Source of the DNA: Trichobilharzia szidati
Lineage: Eukaryota; Platyhelminthes; Trematoda; Strigeidida; Schistosomatidae
DNA length: 64,000 nt
Assembly (NCBI GenBank): GCA_944472155.2
Contig: OX235277.1
Location: forward strand, 28,344,804-28,408,803
Reading direction: 5' to 3'
Shown piece after piece: positions 34,438-45,530 of this stretch (position 1 is its first letter; each line of letters begins with the position of its first letter). A program made the position numbers and the translations under genes. The notes beneath the pieces are model-generated. The model searched no databases. It saw nothing but the letters and a program-made list of their open reading frames with translations, and had not been told where the DNA came from.

Positions 34438-34575
34438 TGCACAGACAGCTATTTCGTCCTAGTTTGGGACTCTTCACAGTACGCACCCTAACTAACTATG
34501 ACTAACGTCAGCTCATGATTAAATTCTACAACCAATCAAACAAAATTCCCAACAAAACCAAAACTTAAAACTGAT
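34438..34575. mobile_element. SINE-H, twin-primed inversion
   Basis: The left portion is minus (gacagctatttcgtcctag to cagtacgcaccc). The right portion is the plus 3' end (ctaacgtcagctcatgatt to caatcaaacaaaattccc). The ribozyme lacks C3 of the core. Confidence 0.6.
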
Positions 34576-34964
34576 TTTAGCGCAAAACAGTCGTGTCGCT
34601 TGTTTATCAGCTTCCTCCTAGGATTCAAGTGGTCTTAAGCGATTCAGCCGACTGAATTGAATTATTCTGTCTACACCATTGATGAGCTCGACTTAATATG
34701 AGCAGAAGAGCCTCTCAGTGTTCCCTTCGATATGGTTAGACTAACAAATACTACTAGTAGACGTAACTAATTTCTAACTACTTATATGGACCAGTAGTAT
34801 ATATCATCATGTGATGTAACTTGCTTTTTTTTGACTAGTTTTCATAAGGCTTATTCTCACCTTGAACTGTGTGTACCATGAAAATCATGAACATTAACTC
34901 ACTTCGGCTGGAATTCAATGAACCATGAATTCTCCATTCCATTGATGGTTGCTTAATGAGTGTC

Positions 34965-35085
34965 ATGAAGCCGTCATGAGAATTTGTGGCCAGCAGGGTA
35001 CGTCACGTTTATAGTGAGGTCGATGCTGGTCGAGGCCTTTGTTTGAAGGGAGAGCTATTTGGCGAATCAATGAAGTTAGAATTCA
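34965..35085 (+). mobile_element. SINE-H leader fragment
   Basis: ttgtggccagcagggtacgtc and gaagttagaattcatggg match the 5' leader of the copy at 9500-9640. Confidence 0.45.
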
Positions 35086-35526
35086 TGGGTCAGGAGTTAA
35101 ACGAAGAGTCTCTTTTCGGCGAATTCATTTCCACACCTGTACAATTACAAACATATATATGGTTTTCCTGGATGTGTGTCTACATTAAATTTGTCAAACG
35201 AAAATACAATTGATACGTTTTCGGTGGAGTTACGTAATACAAAAAGCGTTCAGAGGAATTGGATATTGACATAAGAGGATAGTAACAAAGGTGACGGGTT
35301 ATCACAAACGATTGTGAAAGGAGAGTTACTTGATACCATGAATAGTATGATGAAAGAGTTGTGCTCAGGGTGAACATCGAAACAAAACAAAATTCTGATT
35401 AACGTAACAAGTAAAAGTTAGGTCAAATCAACAGAGTTGTTATCATGATAATAGAAGTGGGTGAATAATTTTCTTTTGTATGCATAGTTCTGGTTCTTAT
35501 AATTGAGTAGCCAGATGACAAGCTTC
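35086..35526 (-). mobile_element. PLE-B terminal region, second copy
   Basis: A direct repeat of 33955-34437: hairpin block 35104-35145, caaacgaaaatacaatt, then the reversed ORF end (agttctggttcttataa). At 35527 it abuts a PLE ORF in the opposite orientation. Confidence 0.65.
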
Positions 35527-36270
35527 TTTAGGTGGATACCAATCAGTCGGAAAAAAACTTAATTAGATCTCTTGCTACTCGCTTCCGAATCATCTGCAGC
35601 TCTGACACCCTGGAAGAAGAACTTCACTTTCTGAAAGAAATCTTGGTACAAAACGGATATCCACCAAGATTCATAGACAAAACCATCAAACAGAAAATCC
35701 AAAAGCAAGAGGCGCCATCCCTGCCAAAATAGGTGCTTTATATGAACCGCGACTTCAAAGGTGACCTACTCAGTGATGTCCTCAAGAGGAAAATTTCCAC
35801 TTCTTCAAGAAGAACTTTCTTCGCGGCAACATTGAGAGTAGTGTTCTCCAGTCGCCCGCTGATACGCAGAAACCTGAAGGACAAGGTCTCTCACCTGACC
35901 GCTTCTGTGTGTTTATATCAGTTCACCTGTTACTGCTGAGCCAGCCAGGTACATCGGTCGTTTGATGCGCATTCTGTCAAAAAGGGTCAAAGAACACTAT
36001 CCAGCGTGGCTACAGAAAGGTCTTAGTGGCCGTGTAAGGAGTGCAATCATCGAACATCTCGTCACCATTGGTCATTCCATCTCAACAAACGCCTCCAGCT
36101 TCAAAGTAATCTACAAAGTGAAGAAACAACCTGCCAAAGACAATACGTTTCCATCTTCTTTGCACTGCAGAAGCCCTGGCCATTCAATTGGAAGAACCAG
36201 AACTATGCATACAAAAGTAAATTATTCAACCACTTCTACCATCATAGTAACAACTCTGTTGATTTGACTG
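35527..36270 (+). pseudogene. PLE-B ORF fragment (RT thumb to GIY-YIG)
   Basis: Frames read SEKNLIRSLATRFRIICSSD, then YPPRFIDKTIK, LYMNRDFKGDLLSDVLKRKI and RTFFAATLRVVFSSRPLIRR, then QFTCYC, where the GIY-YIG domain begins. It is interrupted by TAG at 35730-35732, TGA at 35937-35939 and a frameshift before ILSKRVKEHYPAWLQKG. It is colinear with 54906-55690 of the better minus copy. The RT palm is absent. Confidence 0.8.
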
Positions 36271-36480
36271 AACTTTTGCTTGTTTGCTTATTTTTTTTAA
36301 CTACTTAAAACCCTTGTGTAATTCCGTATGTTATTTTGTTTGCATGTTCACCCTGAGCACAACTCTTTCATCAAACTATTCATTTCATTACGTAACTCTC
36401 CATTTACAATTATTTGTGACAACTCATCACTTTTGGTACTACCCTCATATATCAACATCCAATTCATCTGAACTTACGAA
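36173..36480 (+). repeat. PLE-B right arm of inverted structure
   Basis: Near-identical reverse complement of 34085-34437; the complementary strand translation at 34096-34317 matches that at 36284. Together with the left arm it brackets the element like inverted pseudo-LTRs. Confidence 0.75.
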
Positions 36481-36584
36481 CTGTATTTCGAGTTCTAACT
36501 TCTTGTTAGAAATTGTAACCAGTGAGGTTCATCCAGTCACGTGTGAGGATGGATGTTCCACCGACGACATTGGTTGGGGTCGCG
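36481..36584 (+). mobile_element. SINE-H leader fragment
   Basis: gtgtgaggatggatgttccaccgacgacattggttgg matches the leader of the copy at 27690-27760. Confidence 0.5.
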
Positions 36585-37560
36585 ACTGAGATTCTGAAGA
36601 ACCGCTTATCCAGATCACTGAGAAAAGCCTTCTTTTCGGCTTAGCTACGGATCACTTTCTACAGTCGACAAATGACCAATGGATGTGTGAAGGATAAACT
36701 GCCACTTTGGGTCACTTCAATGTGTATTTATAAATTCATATGCTCCTAGGGAGCTAGTTATATTAGCTACACAAAGCGCACACCTTCTGAACGCATCTCT
36801 GAACATTATCCGGCATGGTTAGCAAAAGGACAATGCAAGGCAGTTACTGGCTCAATCCTCTAGCACTCGGTGAACTCAAGCCACTCAGATCCACCAGAGT
36901 TGTCTTTCAAGATCATCTACAAGGTGAGGCCGAGTGGTTAGGTTTCGGCTTATGTATGGCGAAGGCGTTGACAATTCGTTAATACAACCTCTAACTCTAT
37001 TTAAAGAAAAATTTTCTCCATTCTCTTATTTTACCATGGTTTTAACCTCTTCACTGTTCGTTCCCTGTAGAAAAAAATAATTTATTAATTTTCAATTTCC
37101 CTTTTTAGTATACTTTAATAATTGATTCACTACTATCACTCTCATATGTTCCTTTTGTACATTTCACACTTGTTAAATTGACAATCAACTACCTTTAACC
37201 TTATCAAATTTCTAATCCTTTTTTCCATTATGCCTTAGAGTACCACGTACTTTGAAACCTTGATTCTCCTTCTAAAGCCATTTCTGAGTAATTATAACTT
37301 ATTATGTATTTCCTACCTGACCTTCCAGACCATTACATATTGTAGTTTTGAATTTGACCTTTGACGTGAAATATTTCTAGAATAGTAACACTAACTATTT
37401 CTGCTTATTACACTCAGTAATTTTATTAATTTGACCTTTCGTCGGAAGAGAATTCTGGAACTTCCTCAAACATCTTATATAAATACATGAATGTACAGCC
37501 TAGTTGATGATTTCATCGAAAAAAAATTTTCTTCACTGAAGTGTCTTTCATTTTCTTCAC
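36585..37560 (+). pseudogene. PLE-E remnant, C-terminal part and 3' end
   Basis: gagattctgaagaaccgc to ttatccggcatggttagc is the decayed RT end and GIY-YIG region (ISEHYPAWLAKG). The 3' untranslated part (37060-37490) and the hairpin block (37505-37550, reverse orientation) follow. The same family occurs on the minus strand at 62960-64000 and partly at 61180-62640. Confidence 0.65.
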
Positions 37561-37594
37561 TACTCAATGGGTATTTTCGGTCATTTAAAGAAAA

Positions 37595-38160
37595 ACATTA
37601 TTATATATGTCCAAACCAAGTTCACTTTCAGCGGTTTGAAAAACTTTGGGCATTTGGTATATGATATTCATTATAATAAAGGTTTTCTCGTATTTCCCAA
37701 TGAATGAAAACAAAACTATATCGTTGTTTCCACTGACGTTCCGCTATTTAATGCAGCTAATAGCTTTATCAAAGTAGCTATATTAAACCAGAATTTACAA
37801 AATCTCAGCAAATATATAACAACTTTATCATCGTTCCTCAGTATGGGGGCATTTTTGTTGTCATTTGGTTAAGATAACAAAACTAGGTGTAGATTGATGG
37901 ATTTGATAAGTGTGTAAAATTGTAAAAGCAGCTTGTGTTTGCATAATGAAATTGCTTATCACATTCGTATCGATTTTGTTATTTCATGGGGAGTGGGCGG
38001 GATGTTGTAATGAGGTCAAATTCTGTTTTAGTCTATCATTCCTGTTCGGACAATTTGGATTCCAATTGATATGAAGTGCTTCTGATATCAGACATTCTTT
38101 GTGACTTCTGAAATTTTCTGGATTATTTTTAAATTGTCAAAATAATTATTATTTATTCAA
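37595..38160 (-). pseudogene. PLE-A remnant with terminal repeat
   Basis: Parallel to 43155-43820: terminal part (gtccaaaccaagttcac; gctattagctgcattaaatagcgg on the minus strand), then ggtgtagattgatggatttg and attccaattgatatgaagtgc, the reversed GIY-YIG tail. It has no inverted partner on its right. Confidence 0.6.
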
Positions 38161-38398
38161 AAACAACCTACCCTGTAGATTAAGTGACATAAGGGAAGTT
38201 AACTTACATATGTATAAATCATATAACTCTATAGCTGTTTATCTTTTATTGTACTGCTTTCAAAAGGTATTTGTTTAGAGGAAAGCTTTATAAAGGTACA
38301 CTTTCATCCTCAGGAATGCAAGTCCTACATACTGTTTACAGAAACAGATTTCTATTCTTTCTTCCTCTGTGATCCTTCTTATCGCCAAACACTATGTC

Positions 38399-39283
38399 TA
38401 TTGAAATCAAAACAAGATTTTGAGCGAACAACTGTTTCCGATAACTTCTTCTTCTTCAGGCTCTACAGTTATAAATCCATGAATAATAGAGTACATATAG
38501 CCAATAAAGGCAAATGAAAATAATATCAGAAACTGAATTGGGGTGCATGTGTAAGTTGAGATGACAGTCCATTAGTTAACATAGTCAATCAAATGTGTAT
38601 AAGGTGTATAGTTAGAAAAAATGTGATGAAGTGTGAATGAACAGTTGGGTGATATAGTGCTGTTTTATAGTCAACACAATACAAGTATCATTTGGGTGAG
38701 AGAAATGCGATAACCACAAAATACATACAAAGACACATTAACAAAGGGGACACTGAATGTGAGAGCTGACCGATAATGTCTAATGAAAAAATAAATAGGC
38801 TAAATTTTAAATTGTAATAAGATGTTACAGAATTGGTAGGCTTAGTAAAAAATCACAAAGGTTGACAAAATTAAGGGTAACAATGAGGTGAAATAAACTG
38901 GGTGGAGAAATGTCTGTATTATCCATTCACTGTCCCCTTTGTTAATGTGTGTTTGTATGTATTTTGTGTTTATCGAATTTCTCTCACCCCAATGACACTT
39001 GTATTGTGTTGACTATAAAACAGCACTATATCACCCAACTGTTCATTCACACTTCATCACATTTTTCTGACTATACACCTTATACACATTTGATTGACTA
39101 TGTTAACTAATGGACTATCATCTCAAATTATACATGCACCCCAATTCAGTTTCTGATATTATTTTCATTTGCCTTTATTGGCTATATGCACTCTATTATT
39201 CATGGATTTATAACTGTAGAGCCTAAAGAAGAAGAAGTTATCGGAAACAGTTGTTCGCTCAAAATCTTGTTTTGATTTCAATA
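38399..39283. repeat. Foldback element FB2
   Basis: Arms of about 360 bp at 38399-38759 and 38924-39283 with few mismatches, and a 164-bp spacer. Each outer end carries ttgaaatcaaaac and gagcgaacaactgtttccg. The minus strand of the left arm reads GCCTGAAGAAGAAG then GGAAAC, reminiscent of a hammerhead core without stem II. The right arm ends 86 bp before unc-13 exon 39370. Confidence 0.85.
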
Positions 39284-39369
39284 TGGGGATATTTCATTTA
39301 CCATGTCTATTGTTTAGCACCTGATTGGCCACTGAAATATCTATGCATTTGTATTATCTTTCTTCACAG

Positions 39370-39497
39370 GGATGAAGACAATGATTTAAAGTCTAAAATA
39401 AGACAAAAGTTCACAAGAGAATCGGATGATTTCTTGGGTCAAACAATTATTGAAGTGAGAACACTCAGTGGTGAAATGGATGTATGGTATAATCTTG
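39370..39497 (+). CDS. unc-13: unc-13 exon, C2B domain second half
   Basis: Completes Trp and reads [37 protein letters not shown], then VWYNL. The DEDND segment is C2B loop 3, which with loop 1 supplies the Ca2+-binding aspartates. The stretch [20 protein letters not shown] is identical to mammalian Munc13. The acceptor is cttcacag and the donor gtaag (39498), phase 1 (g|ag Glu). The exon begins 86 bp after foldback FB2. Confidence 0.96.
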
Positions 39498-40639
39498 GTA
39501 AGTTGTCAGTTAAACAATAACAGTTTTCTCAGCATATTTTTAGTACTTTTTTGTGGTAGCGACAACAACTGATGCACTCTATCAGTGTAGTGTCAGTCAT
39601 TGTAGTAGTCCAAATTTGAAATTTGAAAGTTTAATTCCAATGAACTCCACTGTGTTGCGAATTCACACAGGGGACGTGAGAGTTCAGAGCGATCAAGAAT
39701 GCTGTGACAACACAAAGTGGAGGCTTGTGATCACATCTTCGTGTTTGTTGAAATGCTCAGTGAATCCTAATCGGATACACTCGGGTATGCAGTTTTCACC
39801 GAACATCTGTACCCTAAAATAAAAGCCTATCAATTAGTGATCACACACATATTCAGAAACTTAGTTTTCCGTTGGGCTGCATGAATGTTTTTAGCATGCT
39901 TCTAATACGACTTAATGCATTCTTTGAATCCATGAATAATTCCCCCCCCCCCCAGACAATAATGAACTACGTGTTTTGTTTTCATTAATGCATTTTAAGA
40001 AGTTTATAAATCTAGTAAAATTACTGTGTGTTTGTGCGTCTTTTCGAAAATTCTACACACTTCCATTTCCATGATCTCTTTGACTAGTTAGTATATGCCT
40101 GTTAAAGCATGTAGGAGAGCCCAGTTCCATAAATTCCAGCAGTGGAGTTAAGGCAGTCAAAGCAGTTAGCATGTCCTCTACAGACCACAAAAAGGTACTG
40201 TCCACAATAGTAGTAGTGTAGCGACAGAAGACAAAGACCAGGCAACAGATCGTTTATCGAGGAAATCAAGAGATATTTATAGATTTTTATGTACATTATC
40301 ATTCGTTATTATTAGCAGAGAAAGAACGTCTTCTGATTGGTTGTTTTCCTTCTGAAGGTTATCCTGTCATTTCTTTGTTGCTGTATCTTAAACAGTCCAT
40401 TGATATATCTGCTAGTCGTATCCGCCCACGCTAAGTCTGCTATGATTGGTTATTGCTGGCTACCAGTTTTGGCTAGCAGACAGCTCTTACTACAGTATTA
40501 GTAGTAGTATTGAAATAGATAAACTGCAGATACTTTCTCCAGACCGAAGATTTTAAGACAGATACAAACACTCGAGTCATATATACTATATTACTCACTA
40601 TTTTTCCCTTGGATTATGTGTGGAACGTAGGGCTTTAAC
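39498..40639 (+). other. unc-13: unc-13 intron, poly-C tract, otherwise unassigned
   Basis: A poly-C run lies at about 39943-39954. The frame 39553-39822 shows no recognised family. No repeat recognised. Confidence 0.35.
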
Positions 40640-40769
40640 AACACATCTCTGTATGGGCAGCGTGATAATAAGTACTTCCATATTAGATGTGTCACACAGT
40701 GAAACAGTATTATTTACTGGATGACGTTTAGAACACAATTTGTTGTTCATAATCATATCAGTTGAAACG
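40640..40769 (-). repeat. PLE-D terminal fragment
   Basis: cacagtgaaacagtattatttactggatgacg and tgttcataatcatatcag match 860-935. Confidence 0.5.
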
Positions 40770-41265
40770 ATGCTTTCCACCTGGGAATCATCGTTTCAAC
40801 TACAGGTGGAACTGATGAGGATATCAAGGCAAGGACCGGGAAAGCAAGATAAGCCTTCACTACTCTCAAGTCTGTTTGGAGGTCAACAGCACTCAGCATG
40901 AAAAATAAGGTCCGGATTTTCAACTCCAATGTGAAGTCACTGCTACTATACGGATCAGAGACTTGGCGCGTCATGAAGAGCATCTCAAACAAACTACAGA
41001 CCTTCATCAACAGCTGTCTTCGCTCAACACTACTCAAGATCAAATGGCCAGAAAATATCAGGAACAGGGATCTCTGGCAATGGCCGAACCAACCCACCAG
41101 GAACCGATTGTGTAACAAATATGCAGGAAAAAATGGAGATGGATTGGCCATACTCTAAGGAAACCATCAGGGGACATCACTAGACAAGCCCTCGAGTGGA
41201 ACCCGAAAGGGAAGCGACGAGTTGGTCGTCAATGCGAGGGTGACTTGGAGGAGGTCATGTGACTG
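40770..41265 (+). pseudogene. RTE-like LINE fragment, C-terminal part
   Basis: The frame 40898-41158 reads NKVRIFNSNVKSLLLYGSET, RVMKSISNKLQTFINSCLRS, then IKWPENI. This is the thumb-to-tail section of the RTE-like protein, also seen at 13150-13340 and on the minus strand at 61950-62400. The end reads VEPERESDELVV and stops before the LINE tail, so this copy is truncated at both ends. Confidence 0.78.
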
Positions 41266-41404
41266 GTAATAAGTTTAAATACATGATACCACAATGTGTA
41301 CCATGAAAAACTAATAAGAAGACTAATACAACAATAAGGTCTAGAACTGTAATATGGCTAAAAATGTGGTGACTCGTAAATGGCTTAGGACGAGGAGGAA
41401 ACTT

Positions 41405-41770
41405 TCAGGTTTGTACGATTAAGTAATGACGCCCGATGTTAGGAAAGTAGCTGTAGGACTTTCGTTTGGCTTCTTTCCGGTGGATTTCTATGACTTTAAC
41501 CATATTTAGAAGGCAAACTCGCAAGGCGAAATTAAAATTACCCTGAATTTGACAGATACCTGTAAATTCGTTGCTAACATTAACTTTGCATTCAGTATCT
41601 ACAAGGCCTGTTAAAAACAGAGTTGAGAGTAGATCTTGTGTGTCCCTGCTAGCGTGACCATGCAAGATGATGTTCTGAAATCCGATAATGAATATGTCTA
41701 ATTTAACTGACTCCACTGAAGCAGACGAACTAGTAGATATACATTAAGGAGGCTAATTTTGGGTGGTTTA
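41405..41770 (-). pseudogene. PLE remnant, GIY-YIG tail
   Basis: The minus frame 41405-41716 reads FTGICQIQGNFNFALRVCLL then NMVKVIEIHRKEAKRK. This parallels the FxVIYKxxxNLPKAxxFRLL then IAEALTIH tail of the other PLE copies. The Tyr and Gly of the nuclease core cannot be placed. Confidence 0.45.
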
Positions 41771-42029
41771 TGTTTAACTCCCCGAATGTAAATTCAAAGT
41801 GCCTGTGAACAGAAAGAACTTCTATTGTATTGAATGCTCTTTTTTGCTGCACTCTATAGATGTTGTGCTATTATTTCACTGATGTTGAGAGAGCAGACTT
41901 CTTTGGAATTGTTAACATACTGTCTTCCAGCCTTGACGGTCACTCTGTATTTTTATTAAGGAACTTTTATGCATAATTATAACTTATCAAGTAATTTTTT
42001 AAGAATCTAAAGTTCTTTATTAGGACAAT

Positions 42030-42310
42030 TGTCAAATATCCAGATCGCAGAGATACTGGACCTGAACACTAAGCCTAATACGCAGAACAACAGAAAACAG
42101 TTGAACAACACAAGCTATTATTCTCCATATGATAATAAAACAGATTTACAATGCTAAGTCACTGCGAAAGTCTATAAATAAGCGTTAATATAATGTACAA
42201 CAATGCTTCTGACCGTATTTCAATCTTCTGCCAACCAGTACACTATTAAGCAGTGCCAGTCTTCTTGTTTCCCGCCAATATGGGGACCAGTTTGGACAAC
42301 AGTCATTAGG
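42030..42310 (+). repeat. Dispersed repeat R1, copy 2
   Basis: Same orientation as 32340-32660 and roughly 85-90% alike by eye. A solo-LTR origin is possible, but no clear TG...CA ends are seen. Confidence 0.6.
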
Positions 42311-42624
42311 GAAGGTCACCCCAGCTCTGTGAAACAAATGCCTTACTTAACTGCGTGTATAATTACACATTTCAAAAAATGTGCATCCCAACCAATTTAT
42401 ATGGTATCCTACTTATTCCTCCATCTTATATCATAGTCATAAAGATGTCTAGAAATAAAGTATTATAATTTCTTTCTTGGTGGTAAAATGTATATCACAA
42501 GGTATATTATTGCTTGATACATGTGAAGTCTCCATGAAAAACTGTTTGTATATTATTATTTATTGGTCATTTTTTTCTATTCGACCCTTTATTTTGAAAA
42601 AACAAACAAATCTTCAATCTACAG

Positions 42625-42740
42625 AGAAACGAACCGACAAATCAGCAGTATCTGGCGCCATTCGTCTACAAATCTCTGTTGAAATAAAAGGTGAAGAACA
42701 GATGGCTTCATTTCATGTACAATATACAGCACTACATGGT
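42625..42740 (+). CDS. unc-13: unc-13 exon, C2B end and post-C2B segment
   Basis: Completes Glu and reads [20 protein letters not shown], then [32 protein letters not shown] is identical to Munc13 and closes C2B. The HVQYT element begins the segment leading to the MUN domain. The acceptor is ctacag and the donor gtaagt at 42741, phase 0. The alternative donor two bases earlier (gtgtaa) would break the frame with the next exon. Confidence 0.95.
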
Positions 42741-43145
42741 GTAAGTGTGATTTCACTTTTATTTTAATAATGGTGACAATACTACTGCTACTACCCCTAC
42801 TACTAGTAATTTAAAGTAATCATTGAGATATTCAGTTGTCAGATTTGTACGAGTTTCGTAGATTTTAATTATGGGTTAAAAATAAACCGGGGAATTGTTG
42901 AAAGTAACACACCACGGAACCATCTATTTATTACTTCTGATGTAAAATTATCAGCATTTACCATTATGGTTGATTAGTTGTCTGTCAGATTATATATAGT
43001 CAAGCAAGTTTTGTAGACTGACTTGGTATCAGGTTTGAATGTGGTACGATGTGAATTAGTAGAAGTTGGACAATTAACAACAACTCTTAACTTAGGATAA
43101 AATACGTATCCAGCGCGTGGTTTTATTGGTGATGTCAATCAGAAA
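42741..43145 (+). other. unc-13: unc-13 intron, nothing recognised
   Basis: AT-rich, with a short ctactact run near 42785. Confidence 0.35.
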
Positions 43146-43269
43146 CAAAATCTCTGTATATGTCCAAACCAAGTTCACTTTTAACAGTTTGGAAAAATTT
43201 GGGCATTGGGTATATGATATTCATTATAATAAAGGATTTTGTATTTCCCAATGAATGAAAAACAAAACG

Positions 43270-43345
43270 ATATTGTTGTTTTCACTGACGTTTCGCTATT
43301 TAATGCAGCTAATAGCTTTATTAAAGTATTTTTAAATCGGAATTT
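43270..43345 (-). ncRNA. Hammerhead-like motif, left terminus of PLE-A
   Basis: On the minus strand: TAATAAAGCTATTAGCTGC, AAATAGC, then GAAACGTCAGTG. Stem II GCUAUU/AAUAGC and GAAACGUC are kept, but the CUGAUGA core is degraded to UUAAUAA. A fossil. Confidence 0.4.
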
Positions 43346-44264
43346 ACAAAATCTCAGCATATATATAACAAAGAGTCAAGGGGTGAGAAAACAGACTTAG
43401 GTCAAGTTAAAATACCAATGAAGATCACTAAACCAAATAACAACGGTAACAGTACATCTGTTATGGTATCAAAATAATGTTTACTAACTTGATCATCGTT
43501 CGTTAGTCTGGGGTCATTTGTCGTTGTCAAGTTGGTAATTTGGTAAAGATAACAAAATCAAGTGTAGATTGTTGGATTTGATCAGTGTGTAAAATTATAA
43601 AGGTAGTGTGTGTTTACATAGTGGACTTGCATATCACATTCGTGTTGATTTTGTCACTTCATGGGGGAGGGGAGGGAGGTGTTGTAATCAGGTCAGATTT
43701 TATTTTAGTCCATCATTCCTATTCACACTATCTGGATTCCACTTGTTATGAAGTGCTTCTGATATTAGACGAGGTTCTTTGTGATTTCTGAAGTTTTTCT
43801 GGATTATTTCAATATTGTCAAAATCAATTTTGTGGCTTAATACTATAGTGTGTAGACCTAAGGCTGATGATTTTTCAAGCTTTTCTAGTTCGACCGGATT
43901 TCTCGGTGGTCGAATAGGGGTGGGTCTACGGTGTTCATTTCTTCTGATTTTATTGATTTCTTTCTGGCCATGTTTGTCTGACGTATATCGCATCACATTC
44001 CAAGCATTTCATCTGATAGACATAATTCGATAGAGAATCTTTGGGGATTTGGTCTTTTATATGGACAAGGTTGTTTCGTAGTGTGTCTGATTTTTTAACG
44101 AAAACTCTAATGTCGAACTGATTGAGCACTCTTCTGATATCATCTGACGTCTCTGCTCTATATGGAATGACGACTGTTGAGGTCCATGTTTTCGGAATGC
44201 GTTTTCTCACACCTTAACTCTTTGTTATATATATGCTGAGATTTTGTAAATTCCGATTTAAAAA

Positions 44265-44318
44265 TACTTCGATAAAGCTATTAGCATTAAATAGCGAAAC
44301 GTCAGTAAAAACAATGTC
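44265..44318 (+). ncRNA. Hammerhead-like motif, right terminus of PLE-A
   Basis: Stem I UACU/AGUA, core UCGAUAA in place of CUGANGA, stem II GCUAUU/AAUAGC, GAAA, then CG and UC. The fold is kept; the core has two to three changes. Confidence 0.45.
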
Positions 44319-44373
44319 GTTTTGTTTTTCATTCATTGGTAAATACAAAAACCTTTATTACAAAATCTCTGTA

Positions 44374-44890
44374 GTTTTAATGTGTTGTCTAAGAAGCCCG
44401 ATTGTCTTATAAATTTTTCAGACGAGAATTGGTCATACTCATTAAGTGGGAATTCACTTAACCGATATTATAACTGAACACCAGTGGTAAATGTTGGACC
44501 AAAATCTGGACTTACAGGTTATGTGACCCACTTACTCATCTAATTCAAAAACACTCACTGAGTGGAAGTAAAGCATGATTGTTCAATTGATATTACATAC
44601 ATATGGCAGTGTAAGAACTACTTCTGGCAGTACTGCAGTCACTGAGATCCCCCCTACAACTTCAACTAATATTTCAAGGCGGATTTTGTCATGAATCGAC
44701 GTTTTGTAAAGAACATTTGAAAACCATGAAGAAGGGTATAGCTGTTTCATACTAGTTTTGGGATAACCCTACCAGAGGTGGGACCTGCGTCCTTCACTTT
44801 TGAAGCTATCCCATTGGTCAAGTTAGGACCTAATACCCCGTCAGTTTTAACTTCTATCAATTCGCCGTGAGGCGTCACCGCCATTCAATG
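44374..44890. other. unc-13 intron with an old SINE-H copy (44680-44890, minus)
   Basis: gcggattttgtcatgaatcgac and tagctgtttcatactag mark the SINE-H remnant. The rest is unassigned. Confidence 0.35.
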
Positions 44891-45034
44891 GCGTCAGTGA
44901 ATATCTTTCTTAACACTTGACATGATGAATCCCACTAATGATGAATTCTGATAGGCAAAATGTCCTGGGGTTGTGGTCCCGCGCTACCAAAAACTCTCAA
45001 TCCCCTATTTTTGTTGACTTAAACGTATTAATGA

Positions 45035-45225
45035 ATATTAGTTTTTTTAATTATAGCTTGATTTCACACCGTATTTTTGATACAAGTATAGAATTTTCAG
45101 CATGTGATATAGGTAGCCCAAATTTAGCCGGCCGACCACTGATATCGGATGTGCGTCGGCAGGGGATCGAACCCCGGACCATGTGCATGGTCGGTGAGAG
45201 TTCTAACCGCTGTGCCACCGACGCA
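45035..45225 (-). mobile_element. SINE-C' (same head, different tail)
   Basis: The tRNA-like head on the minus strand (gggatcgaaccccgg, ctgtgccaccgacgc) is SINE-C-like. The tail is attatagcttgatttcacaccg and gaattttcagcatgtgata, also found at 48480-48570. A head-swapped subfamily. Confidence 0.65.
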
Positions 45226-45530
45226 CAAAAGAGAGGGCCGTCTCCACGCGTGGACCGGGCTGTCACATGGCCACCATTCACAGGCGCAATCCCGCTACCG
45301 CACCACGCGGGGACTTTTGCCCGCTGGGTTTTCCCCCTTGGGCCGGTGCGCCCCTTCTTATCGACCCGGACAACCCATCCTCCGACAGGTCATCCATATC
45401 GGCGCCGTGTTTAGCATGGACGCCCGATCAACATGAGCACCCATATGCCAGAACTTCTGGTCCCGCGAAATTCCGCACCCTGGCCTCCAAGTAGCTAGAT
45501 CACAGGCGTACGCCACCAAGCCCAGCAGCA
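45226..45530. other. GC-rich island of unknown origin
   Basis: Sharp rise in G+C against AT-rich flanks, with words such as cgctaccgcaccacgcgggg and gggccggtgcgcccc. It starts exactly at the SINE-C' head. Open frames exist on several strands but none resembles a known family. It could be an unrecognised element end or transferred DNA. Confidence 0.5.

Larger units (their letters stand above)
43159..44360 (-). mobile_element. PLE-A copy with inverted termini inside a 13-bp target duplication
   Basis: Flanked by caaaatctctgta at 43146-43158 and 44361-44373. Inverted termini: 43195-43395 and about 44210-44360. The body is a minus-strand GIY-YIG region. The frame 43950-44210 reads RAETSDDIRRVLNQFDIRVF and YVYQMKCLECDAIYVRQTWP; the frame 43700-43996 reads LEKLEKSSALGLHTI and the C-terminal NRNDGL. 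AIYVRQT replaces the expected IYVGQT. RT is absent. Inverted long terminal repeats are an established oddity of Penelope elements. Confidence 0.85.

Noticed and set aside
38435..38475. Hammerhead in FB2 arms (CUGAAGA ... GGAAAC)
   Set aside because: The core and GAAA are present and a GAGC/GCUC stem I is possible, but no stem II can be formed. Kept only as a remark.
45051..45494. Overlapping ORFs across the GC-rich block
   Set aside because: Long frames on several strands are expected in GC-rich DNA; no protein family recognised.
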